A stretch of DNA of 56,970 nt from a virus. Shown here piece after piece: positions 24,119 through 36,500 of this stretch. The notes beneath the pieces are model-generated. The model was given only the letters and a program-made list of their open reading frames with translations, was not told where the DNA came from and made no database searches. The stretch is taken from IMG/VR virus record IMGVR_UViG_3300042446_000561, positions 1 to 56,970 of that record; one strand, written 5' to 3'. The position numbers and the translations under genes were made by a program. Position 1 is the first letter of the stretch. Each line of letters begins with the position of its first letter.

Positions 24119-27100
24119 ATGGCTACATCTACAAGACAAACAGTATTATTTGGAGTTGAAGATTGGAAAAGAATCTATCAAACCTATAGTGAAGGCAATT
24201 TTCAAAGCTATGATTTTGAAACCTTACGTAAGAGTTTCATAGATTACCTACGTCAGTACTATCCAGAAACATTCAATGATTATATTGAATCATCAGAATT
24301 TATTGCATTGCTTGATGTTATGGCATTTATGGGTCAAGCATTGGCATTTCGTACAGATTTAAATACACGCGAAAACTATATTGACACAGCAGAACGTCGT
24401 GACAGCGTTATTAAACTTGCTAATTTAGTTTCTTATAATCCACAACGTAATACAGAAGCTAATGGATATCTTAAAGTATTTTCAGTACAAACTACTGAAA
24501 ATATAACAGATTATAACGGAATAAACTTAGCTAACCTTACAATTAACTGGGCTGATCCTAGTAATTTTGATTGGCAAGAACAATTTACAGCTATTATTAA
24601 TGCTTCTTTAGTTGATACACAAAATATAGGTTCTCCCGGCAATGATCAAGTTATATTAGGTATAGACACAAAAGAATATACTATCAATTTAGTTCCTGGA
24701 TATTTGCCAGTAGTGCCGTATACAGCAACTATTAATGGTGTTAGCATGCCATTCGAAGCAGTTAATGCCACTTCTCTTGGCGAAACTTATATATATGAAC
24801 CGCCTCCATTGCCAAATGGTCAGTTTAACATTTTATATCGAAACGATCAACTAGGGTTTCAGTCAGCTAATACCGGATTTTTCTTTTATTTTAAACAAGG
24901 ATCTTTACAAAATCAAGATTTTAACTTAGTAGAGCAAATTGCCAATCGTACGGTTGATATTAATATCGAAGGTATTAATAATACAGATGTTTGGTTATAT
25001 CAACTTGACAATGTAGGAAATGTTAGTGAAATTTGGTCAAAAGTTCCTTCAATTTACGCAGCAGCAGTAGAGCAAATGTCTCCTAATCTGCGTAACGCAT
25101 ATTCAGTAACAAGTCGTACCAATGATCAAATTACATTAGCTTTTGGTGATAATGTTTTTGCTGCTATTCCGGTTGGGCAATTCCGTAACTATGTTCGTGC
25201 ATCTAATGGATTACAATATGTTATTAATCCAGAAAATATGCAGTCAATACAGATTCCTATATCTTATGTTAGTCGAACTGGACAACTTGAAACTTTAACT
25301 TTTAATTGTGGTATTACTACTCCGGTAACTAACGCCGCGGCTCGCGAAACTATCGATCAAATTAAACAACGTGCTCCTGCTCGTTATTATACACAAAATC
25401 GTATGGTTAACGGTGAAGATTACACTAATTTTCCATTCACAACTTATAATTCTATCATTAAAAGTTCTGCACTTAATCGTAGTTCAATAGGAACTAGTCG
25501 ATACTTAGATTTAGTTGATCCCACAGGTAAGTATTCATCTACGAATGTATTTGGTGCCGATGGTGCATTATGGTATATTAATAATACTCCTGCGTTTACG
25601 TTTACATTCCAAACTAATAATGATATTAATAATGTTATCTTGAATGATATTACACCTATATTATCGAAAGTAACGTTTAAACAATTTTATTACGCATATT
25701 TCCCACGCCCAAGTTTAACGTATTTAAACTACACATGGAGTAAAAGCACAACTATAGTAAATGAAACTACTGGTTATTTTCAAAATAGTAGCGGTGTTCC
25801 TATGCCAGTTGGGCCAACAGTTAGTAATGATGCTTTTTTTATTAATGAAACGGCCCTAGTTAAATTTGTTCCACCTAGTGGATATCACTTTGATACTAAT
25901 AATGAATTAAAACCTGGTGTACCCACTGAAGCAGATGACCATTTAGTAATTTGGGCTAGTATAACTGCACTTTATGGAGATGGTACTAATAGTGGGGCAG
26001 GTAATTTAACAGATGGCACAGGGCCAGTAGTACTGAATACATATGTTCCAACAGGAGCTATTCCAACAGAAGTTATTCCTATTCTAACTACTATTTTTGA
26101 TTCAACATTACAAAGTTCTATACTTAATCAAATTTATTTGAAACAAAATTTTGGACTTGGATATGATAGTACTGGTGCAATTACTGGAACTGCTTACTCG
26201 TGGTACATTATAACTTCATCTAATCTTGATACAGGTGCGACTTGGAGTCAAACAAACGCTGGTAATACAGCAGGTGCAAATCTTGATGCCAGTTGGCTGG
26301 TACAAGCAACTTTTGATGGTTCGCAATACACAGTGATATCACGCAGTCTTAATTATTATTTTGGCAGTGTGTTAGAAGTGCGGTTTTTCTTTGACTCTGC
26401 TCAAGCGATTTATGATAGTCGTACTGGCACAGTTATATCAGATTTTGCTAAAGTTTTACGATCGAATAGTCAGCCAACAAACAATGCTCCGTTATTAACG
26501 GACATACCACTTAAAATTATTGGACAACCAGTGTTAAGTGATGGATTAGTTGATGATTATCAAGTATTAGTTGGTTACCAAGATTTTAACAATGATGGTA
26601 TTCCTGATGATCCAGATTTTTTCCAACAAATTGTCGGAGTATCTCCAGCAAGTACTACTATTCCGCAGCCATATGTTTATTTCCAACTGACTGTTGATTT
26701 TGACAATTTAGAACGTTATTTGTTACAACCAAACGGAATTGTAGACGATGATTATGCTACATTATCACAAATTCAACTGGTGAAAGAACAATACCCAACG
26801 GGACAGATATTTTATGCTTACCAAGAAAATAATTTTTATACGTTAACATTAACATTAACAGGCACTAGAACATTATCATTGACACAAGGATGGTTAGCAC
26901 AAGTTGGTCGTCAAGATTTATATTTTCAATATCGTCATAATTCATCATTGACTAATCTTATTGATCCAGGCAGTACAAATATCATTGATTTGTATGTAGT
27001 AACATTGGCTTATTATACAGCGTATTCACAATGGATACGCGATACAACAGGTACAGTTTCACAACCATTGCCTCCAACTATTAATGAATTGACAACAGCT

Positions 27101-27550
27101 TATGCTGGATTGCAAGATTATAAAATGATAAGCGATAATATGATTCTCAATAGCGTGGAATTTTTGCCGTTATTTGGTAGCAAAGCTCCAGAGGCATTGC
27201 GAGCTATTATTAGAGTTGTTCCGGCTGCAAATACCAATGCTAGCAATAATCAAATTCAAAATTTAGTATTATCGACTATGAATGCATATTTTGACATTGC
27301 TAATTGGAATTTTGGACAAACGTTTTATTTCTCTGAATTAGCGTCTTATATACATAATCAAATTGGAACTTACGTAGCATCTGTAGTATTAGTTCCGCTT
27401 AATCCGCAAAAATCATTCGGTGATTTATACGAAGTACAATGTGCTCCGTATCAAATTTTCGTCAATGGTGCTACTATTAACAATATTGAAATTATTCAAA
27501 CGTTAACTAGCACCAACTTACAAACTGCCCCTGGTAGTGGAGCAATTTAA
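24119..27550 (+). CDS. 6: baseplate wedge protein gp6
   Basis: 1143 residues, much longer than T4 gp6 (660). The N-terminus has the gp6 signature: YDFETLRKSFIDYLRQYYPETFNDYIESSEFIALLDVMAFMGQALAFRTDLNTRENYIDTAERRDSVIKLANLVSY. A mid block (ARETIDQIKQRAPARYYTQNRMVNGEDY) is typical of baseplate J-like proteins. The C-terminal part has FLPLFGSKAPEALRAIIRVVP and WNFGQTFYFSELASYIHNQIG. The extra length is beta-rich domains inserted in the middle. gp6 dimers form the inner ring that holds wedges together. The stop overlaps the next ATG by one base. Confidence 0.92.
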   Translation: MATSTRQTVLFGVEDWKRIYQTYSEGNFQSYDFETLRKSFIDYLRQYYPETFNDYIESSEFIALLDVMAFMGQALAFRTDLNTRENYIDTAERRDSVIKLANLVSYNPQRNTEANGYLKVFSVQTTENITDYNGINLANLTINWADPSNFDWQEQFTAIINASLVDTQNIGSPGNDQVILGIDTKEYTINLVPGYLPVVPYTATINGVSMPFEAVNATSLGETYIYEPPPLPNGQFNILYRNDQLGFQSANTGFFFYFKQGSLQNQDFNLVEQIANRTVDINIEGINNTDVWLYQLDNVGNVSEIWSKVPSIYAAAVEQMSPNLRNAYSVTSRTNDQITLAFGDNVFAAIPVGQFRNYVRASNGLQYVINPENMQSIQIPISYVSRTGQLETLTFNCGITTPVTNAAARETIDQIKQRAPARYYTQNRMVNGEDYTNFPFTTYNSIIKSSALNRSSIGTSRYLDLVDPTGKYSSTNVFGADGALWYINNTPAFTFTFQTNNDINNVILNDITPILSKVTFKQFYYAYFPRPSLTYLNYTWSKSTTIVNETTGYFQNSSGVPMPVGPTVSNDAFFINETALVKFVPPSGYHFDTNNELKPGVPTEADDHLVIWASITALYGDGTNSGAGNLTDGTGPVVLNTYVPTGAIPTEVIPILTTIFDSTLQSSILNQIYLKQNFGLGYDSTGAITGTAYSWYIITSSNLDTGATWSQTNAGNTAGANLDASWLVQATFDGSQYTVISRSLNYYFGSVLEVRFFFDSAQAIYDSRTGTVISDFAKVLRSNSQPTNNAPLLTDIPLKIIGQPVLSDGLVDDYQVLVGYQDFNNDGIPDDPDFFQQIVGVSPASTTIPQPYVYFQLTVDFDNLERYLLQPNGIVDDDYATLSQIQLVKEQYPTGQIFYAYQENNFYTLTLTLTGTRTLSLTQGWLAQVGRQDLYFQYRHNSSLTNLIDPGSTNIIDLYVVTLAYYTAYSQWIRDTTGTVSQPLPPTINELTTAYAGLQDYKMISDNMILNSVEFLPLFGSKAPEALRAIIRVVPAANTNASNNQIQNLVLSTMNAYFDIANWNFGQTFYFSELASYIHNQIGTYVASVVLVPLNPQKSFGDLYEVQCAPYQIFVNGATINNIEIIQTLTSTNLQTAPGSGAI

Positions 27551-30500
27551 TGGCCGCAAAAATTCGTTCTGTTGATTTTTTACCTGAGATATTTCAAACT
27601 CCGGTAAACACTCAGTTTTTAACAGCTACACTTGATCAATTAATTCAAGAACCTAAATATAAACAAACACAAGGGTTTATTGGTCAAAAAGTTGGACCCG
27701 GAGTCATACCGACTGATGGATATGTAGTCGAACCAACAGCAAATCGTAACAATTATCAATTAGAACCAGGTGTAGTGAGTTTAGACCCAACAACATCAAA
27801 AATTAAAGATGCCATTACATATCCGGGTATTATTAATGCATTAGCCATACAAGGCGGTATTACTAATCAAGCAGATAGATTGTTTGAAAGTGAATACTAT
27901 AGTTGGGATCCATTTGTAGATTTTGACAAATATAATAATTATGCTCAATATTATTGGATGCCTGACGGACCAGATTTAGTTACTGTTGCTCCTACATCAA
28001 TCCCAACCGAACAAACATTTAATGTTACACGCGGTAACGGGGCTTATTCATTTACTGATTATGCTGGCACTAATCCAACATTGACTTTAGTACGCAATGG
28101 TAGATACAAATTTGTTGTGGCACAAAATACGCCAGCGACTATAGAATATCGTGTTACTAACAACGGAACTAGTAGTTGGACTATCGATGCTACAGCTAAT
28201 CCTACCTTAACTCTTATTCGTGGCAACACATATGTTTTTAATTTAGTGCAAACTGTTGATCTTGCGTTTTATATCAAAACGCAGCCAAGTTTTGGCACTA
28301 CAAACTTATGGACCGACGGAGTTACGAATAATGGTGCTAGCCAAGGTTTAATTACATTTACAGTACCACAAAATGCTCCTAATACATTATACTATAGTAA
28401 TGATCTAGAATTCAATCTACGTGGACAATTTAATGTTGTCAGTGCAGAGCCTGGCACAGGGCCGGACTTTTGGATTCAGTCTGCCCCTGGCATTGATGGT
28501 AAGTTGCCTTGGTCAAAAAATATCAGTAGCCGTGATGTATTAGGTGTGTCAAACAATGGCACAGATTTAGGAACAGTTACATTCAATGTCCCTGATATTA
28601 GCGCACAGAATTTTTATTATTCTATGCCTTACATTGGTTATCCTACTGCCACAACAGGGGCGGTAGATTTAATTTCTAATGTATTGTATGACGAAATCAA
28701 TGGTATCACTGTAGATGAATTTTTAGCTGCTTACCCAGACGGTATTGATGGTATTACTAATCTTAATGGTAGAACTATTGTATTTCCTACTCAATCGTCT
28801 GATCCTGCGCCTGGCGGGTGGTATAACGTACAACCATTTGATCCACTACTGACTGGACAAGATTATCAAGTAGGATCTTATGATACTACTCAATTTTCGG
28901 AAACTATTCCAATTACTGATCCCGCTATACAAGCAAGTTTATGGCAAATTCAGTATGTAAACAAAAACGGTGTTGATTTTATTCAGCTTAATAGCATTTT
29001 ACCTATAGCCAATTTAACACAATTTATTGTTTCATTCGGTGCACAATACGTTAATACACAGTGGTACAAGAATTCATCTGGATTCTTTACACAAATGCCA
29101 TTACTTACTGCGGCATTACCACAGTTATATTACCAAGATAGTCAAGATCCAAGTATTTTTGGTGTGATTAATCTTATCGAAGGTAACATTAATCCAGATA
29201 TTCCGGCATTAGCTATTACTGGGCTTGCTTCAACAGGATCGCAAGTAACTTTATCTTTTGCACAACAAACATCTGCACCATATTCTATTGGTAGTACAAT
29301 TATTGTATCTGAGATTATTCCAACTGGATATAATGGCAATTACACAGTATTGGATTGTACCAGTACTTCAGTAACTTATGCAAGCACCTACACTGGCACA
29401 TATAGTAGCGGAGGGGTGATAAATTCTGTTAGTATCAATTCTTATATCAATGTTGAAACTGATATCTTAGGGCAACAAAATTATACTAGTCCAAACGGTA
29501 TAACATTTACTAATGGGCTTAAGATTGTATTGAAAGGAAATGTATTCCCTACATCATACATTAACAACACCTATTATGTACAAGGAGTTGGAACTAGTAT
29601 TACTTTAGTACCTGAATCTTTATTAGTAGTTGTAGAATCTTATGCAACTGATGTTAATGGTCAGCCAACTGTGCCTGATTATATTACTATTAATATGGCA
29701 AGTCTTGATCTTAATCCATGGACTCGTGGAAATCGTTGGTTTCACGTCGATGTTATCGATGCCGCAGCCGCTTATAATAATGTAACTCCCTCTTATACTG
29801 GGTTGCAACGAGCTAATCGTCCTATCTTAGAATTTCGTGCAGGTACAAAATTATTTAATTTTGGCACAGAAGGTGTGCCAGCAGTTAACATTATTGATTT
29901 TACGCAAACTAATGCATTATTAAATGTAAATGGGCAAATAGGGTATGGATCTAACGGATATGAATTTGAGCAAGGTAGTTTAGTTATATTTGCTGCTGAT
30001 TCTAATCCAGATGTGCGTAATCAAATTTTCACTGTGAACTTTATTGTTCCTGATCCTGAAACTACAACAGTTCCTATCATTGATTTGGTGCCTACAAGTT
30101 ATAGTCCAGTATTGCCTGATCAAACTACAGTATGTTTAAACGGGCTTACATTGCCGGTTACATTGGCATCAGGTACAGGCACTATAGTGACATTAAATTT
30201 CACTCCAAGATCAAGTGTACCTTATGTTGTAGGCCAATCTATTTCTGTAGCAGGAATAACACCTGCATCCTATAACGGCAATTATATTGTAACGGCATGT
30301 ACAACATCGTCAGTAAGTTTTACAAGTAATACTACAACCACTTATGTTTCAGGTGGTACAATTGGTGTGCAGGGTCAAAGTTTTTATTATAATGGTACAA
30401 CTTGGGTAGAGTCACAACAAAAAACGTCAGTTAATCAAGCTCCGCTATTTGATGTATTTGATAGTAGTGGATATAGCTTCAGTGATTCAACAATATATCC

Positions 30501-33500
30501 AAGTTCTAATTTTACAGGTTGTAAACTATTAAGTTATACAGAAAATTCAAATAACCCAGTCGATTCTGTATTAGGAATCCCATTAGCTTTCTTTAGTATT
30601 AATAACATTGGTGATATTTTATTCACTAATAACTTATATACTGATACGTTTGTGTACACTCCATCAGAAACAGCTGGTGTTACTGTTGATGTTAGTAATG
30701 GATTTGTATATCGATATCTTGATAGAATTTCGTTCACTCCTGAGATTGGATGGCAAACCGCGGCAATTCCGTCATTGCCTAGACAACAATTTCAATTTAC
30801 CTATGATGGGCAACCACTACAGTTAGATGTGGTAGTTGAAACAACACTCAATGTTCCTCCAGTACAAATTTTTATTAATGATGTGTACCAATTGCCATCA
30901 ACTTATACCTTATCAGTCGATAGTGCAACTAATGTATCATCTATCACGTTGACTGGTAATGGTTATATTATTGGAGATATTGTCGAAGTATTAGCGTACA
31001 GTCAACAAGTTAGTAATGTGGCATTTTATGAAGTTCCTATAAACTTAGAAAATAATCCGTTTAATGGTAATAGTAAACAATTTAGTCTTGGCACGGTACG
31101 ACAACATTATTCGACAATATGTGAAAATTTAGTTGATCTTAACGGTCCTATCAATGGACGTAATAATACTCGTGACTTAGGTAACATAGTTCCTTACGGT
31201 CAATTAATTTTACAGCAATCTTCTCCATTGACTTTAGCTGGGTTTTTCCTACGAAATATTAATTATGATATATTTGCTTCATTAGATTACAATAGCAGAG
31301 AATATACCAAGTACAAAAACAAATTATTAACGGAAGTTACTCGTTTGGATCTTACTGGATCCGAGACAGTGGCACAAATTTTTGATTTAGCAGTATCTAA
31401 TATTACAAAAAGTTTGACAAGTTCTGATTCATTTTATTGGTCAGATATGTTCCCAACCGGTACTAATTATACATCAAATACGACTATAGTTAACCCAATT
31501 ACAACTCAAACTTTTAACACAACACAAGTTTATGATTTTACATCAAGTAACTATCTTGGATTATTAGTTTATGTTAACAATGTATTATTAATACGCGGAA
31601 CTGAGTATACAGTATCATCTGATGCTGCTAAATTAACTATATTGGTTTCATTAAACATTGGTGATATAGTTACTATTAATGAATATCCTACTACAGTAGC
31701 TAACTGGTGTCCGAATACTCCTAGCAAAATGGGATTGTATCCAAAGTATACTCCTTCTGTTTATGTAGACGATACTTACTCAGAGCCGACTGTAGTAATC
31801 CAAGGACATGATGGGTCAATTACTATTGCATTCGGGGATATTCGTGATCAAATATTGTTTGAATTTGAAAAACGCATATACGATAATATCAAAGTTGATG
31901 AGAATCCAATACCATTATCCACGGATCAAGTAAATCCATATTTTTATCCAGTGGAAACTACTGCATTATTACCAGGTTACTTCCGTAAAACACCTTATAC
32001 TTACGACGAAGTTAACCAAATAATGAATGAAGATTTTTTAACTTGGGTCGGACAAAATAAAGTAGACTATACAGCACAAGATTATGTTGCTAGTAATCCA
32101 TTTACATACAATTATAGTCAAGCTGCTAATCGAATTGATCAAACAAAATTCCTACAAGGAAATTGGCGCGGCATCTATCGTTATTTTTACGATACAGAAA
32201 CTCCTAACACAACCCCATGGGAAATGGTTGGTTTTACTGAAGAGCCAGCATGGTGGATTATCAGATACGGCCCAGCACCATATACATCGGGTAATACTGT
32301 GCTATGGGATGATTTAGAAGCTGGGATTGTGGGAGATCCAGCGGGCCCATACATCTTACCTGAGTATATTCGTCCTGGCTTAGCAAGTATTATACCAGCA
32401 GGCCCAGAAGGTGAATTATTAGCTCCAATAGATTGTATAGTTGGATTGAATAATCCCTATGGATTCCAGCAATCATGGGCAGCAGGCGATGGCGGACCAG
32501 TTCAATCATCGTGGTGGAATAGTAGTTCTTACCCATATGCAATAATGCGTTTATTAGCTCTTACTAAGCCAGCTCAATTTTTCTCATTATTTGCTGACAG
32601 AGATTTATATCGTTATAATACTACTATAGGACAGTACTTACTAAACAATCGCTATCGTTTAGATGCAGCCGGTGTACAAGTATACGGTGATGGTGTAAGT
32701 AAGGCAAGTTATATTAACTGGATTGTTGATTATAATCAGCAAACCGGAGTTAATAGTACATCAGCGTTAACAGAATCATTGGCAAATTTAGATGTGCGAT
32801 TATGTTACCGCATGGCATCGTTTAGCGATCCTGCGTATGTACAGTTATTCACTGAACGTGGCGGTCCAAATTCCACTAATAATAGTTTAGAAATTCCGGC
32901 TTCAAGTTATGAATTGTTGTTTTATAAAAATCAACCGTTTAAACAAATCACATATAGTTCAGTAATTGTACAAGTAGAACAATTGGGAACTGGCGGTATT
33001 GGATATAGTGTTTTCGGGTATAGCAATGTACAACCTTATTTTAATATCTTAGTAAGCAGCCCAGTTGGAGCTTATCAAACTATTAGCGCCGGGAATACAA
33101 CGGTTCAAATTCCGTCTCAATATACTAAAAATATTAGACAAATTCCTTATGGGTATGTATTCACTAGTGCATCCAGTGTATGTGACTTTTTATTAAGTTA
33201 TGGGGCTTATTTAGAAAATCAAGGGTTAGTATTTGCTGATGTATATAATGGGTATACGTTAGATTGGAAACAGATGGCACAGGAATTCTTGTATTTTGGA
33301 GCCCAAGGATGGCAACCAAATACAATGATTAATTTAAACCCTAGTGCCACTACAATTTCAGCTAGTCAGCCGATATCTATTGTAGATACTATTGCCAGTG
33401 TAACTCCTGAAAACATGTTACTGGATCAAAATCGTTTTGCTTTAGATGTTAGCAAAATGATAGTTAATCGAAATGGCAATCGTTTTTCAGTTACAACTAC

Positions 33501-36500
33501 AACTGGGCAAACAATTAATTTTCTGACGTTGAAATTTACAAATTACGAAGATATGATTGTGTTGAACAATACAACACAGTTTAATGATTTAATTTATGAT
33601 CCAATTACTGCTGCTCGACAATATCGGTTAAGTTTAATTGCTTCTACTACTGCTGAATGGGACGGTCAACTTAACGCACAAGGGTTCATACTTAATTTAA
33701 ACAACGTAGAAGAATGGAAACCAAATACCAAGTATACCAAAGGTATGATTGTATTATATAAAAATACCTATTGGCAGTCATTGGTTATCAGTGACCCAGC
33801 AGAAAAATTTAATTTTAACAATTGGATCAAGAGCGATTATCAACTTATTGATAACGGATTATTACCTAATTTAGCTAACAAAGCAGATCAGTTAGTCAGT
33901 GCATATGATGTATATCAAGCAAATTTAACAAGCGACAATGATTTATTTGCATTTGGATTGATTGGATTCCGTCCTCGTCCTTACATGACTAATATGAACT
34001 TAAATGGGGTAACGCAAGTTCAGTTATATCAACAATTAATTGGAACAAAAGGCACATTACAAGCCGCTGAAATATTTAATTTAGCACAACTTAATAAGAA
34101 AGAAAGCGGGGATTACAATGTATACGAGAATTGGGGTATATTAGCAGGAACTTACGGGGCACAAGCTAACAGAAGTTCCTTTGAAATTCGGATGAATCAA
34201 GCATTGCTATCCTATAATCCTTCTACTATACAAATCATAGCACCAGGACAAACAAGTAAAGCTAATCAGTCATTATATGTAGATGATTTATGGAAAGAAA
34301 GTTTCAATATTACCAGCAATGAAATTTTGCCTACAGTTTACGAAACTAGTAGTTTACCTACGGCTTTGCCATCTGCAGGCTATGTATGTTTAGACGATGT
34401 CGATGTTACAGTATTCAGTCTTAAAGATCCAAGTTCAATTGATGCTGCTATTGGCGATATAGGCATTGGTACTTATATTTGGGCTGCTAAAATTAATACC
34501 TATGATTGGGGTGTGTATCGAGTAGCCGGTGTACCTGGACAAATTTTACAAATATCCGATAATCTTAATAACACTAGTATAGTAAGATTCACTGCTTATC
34601 ACGGATTGAACATATCTGATTTAATTATTATCAAGTATTTTGATGATACAGTAGACGGAGTATATCGTGTATTGGCAGTACCTACCCCAACTACAATTAT
34701 TATTGCGTATTCATTTCTTAATTATAATGTAACAACATTATCAGGAACAGGATTAGCATTTCATTTACAAAGTGCTCGGGTAAGTCAAGCCAGTGATATT
34801 GCAACATTGCCTTATGTAAATGATTTAGCACGTGGAGCAATCGCTTGGGTTGATAATGATGGATCTGGACATTGGGTAACGGTACAAAAACAAGATCCAT
34901 TTATTACAGATTCAATCATTACTCCAGGACTTTCTGCAGTTTCACAATACGGATCAAGTATTGCACAAGCAGAATCTAACTTTGCAGCTTTAGTAGGTGC
35001 ACCTGGAAGTAATAGAATATTAACTTATTTTAGAGGTGTACTGACTAATTATCAATACAATAATTCCTTAGAGTTAGGAGCAATAGACTCGAGTAATTTT
35101 GGTAATATGATATCCTTTGGTAATTCTGAGTGGGCAGTAGCAGGGGCTAACACTAGCTTATCAAATATGGGGTATGCCGCAGTAATTTATAGAAATCCTA
35201 ACATAAATGATTTTTCTATTACACAATTATTAGTTCCGCCTGATCAAAATTTTGATCCAATAAGATTTGGAACATCAGGGGCAATTAGTCAAGATGAGAA
35301 ATGGATGTACATTGGTGCACCTGGGAATAATGTAGTATATGCTTATGAGAAGGTAGAAGTAGTAGATCAGTCTATTACATATACAGCTTCTAGGGATATA
35401 TTAGCATATAACTATGCCACTACAATTCAAATTGATTATTTGAATCCAAATCAATTGTTGATCACTCTAGAAGGCAATACATTATCTAGCGGAATAGATT
35501 ATACATTAGATCAAAATAATGTGATTTTGGCGTTCCCTCCAGGCAATGGGCAAACACTGATAATATCACGTAATGTTTCAGAGCAATTAGATGTTCAAAC
35601 ATATCATGTAATACAACCAGATTCAGCCTCAGGATCGGGATATGGTGCGGTGTTTACAGTTACTAATACTCGAGGGTTATATACTGCATCATTGGTAACA
35701 GGCGGGCAAAACTATGCTGTTAATGATATACTTGTTATTAATGGTACGCAATTAGGTGGAACAACACCGGCTAATGATTTATCAATAACTGTAGGTAGTG
35801 TTATAAATGGCGGCACAATGGTTGGATTTTCATTAGCTGGCACAGGTGTGTATTCAGCTGACGAATTTATTCTTAGTGACTATTTGTATAATGCCACTTC
35901 CATTGAAAATTTCACAGTGACTGTAAATCAAGTAATGCAGCGTCCATATTTTGATTATACATTTGATGCAGAAACAACAACTTTAACATTTTTAACAATC
36001 CCGGCGCAGGGTGCAGTTATTATTGCAGCAACTCCGACTTATTGGCAATATGTAGCAAATATTACTGCTACTGATTCATTAGCAGGTGATAACTTTGGAG
36101 CTACTGTATCTACTACCACTGACGGACGGCAAGTATTTGTAGGTGCGCCTAATGCCACAAGTAATGATATAACAGATTCTGGAATTGTTTATACAATTGA
36201 CAGAAGTGTAATTCGTTATATAGTATCAACACCAACACAAATGGTATATACTATTCCTGGTGATATTAACGCTCCATTGGTAGTAACGGTAAACAATGTG
36301 GTATTATTAACTACTTCACAATCTGTCAACGGACAATATAGTCTAAGTGGTAATACTGTTACGTTTGCAAATATAACATTTAATTATGGCGATATTATTG
36401 AATTTGGTACAAATCAGTTCACACAAACACAAGAGTTAATTAGTTCGACACAAAATCAATCAGCTCAATATGGATCGGCAATTGATGCATGTCCATTAAG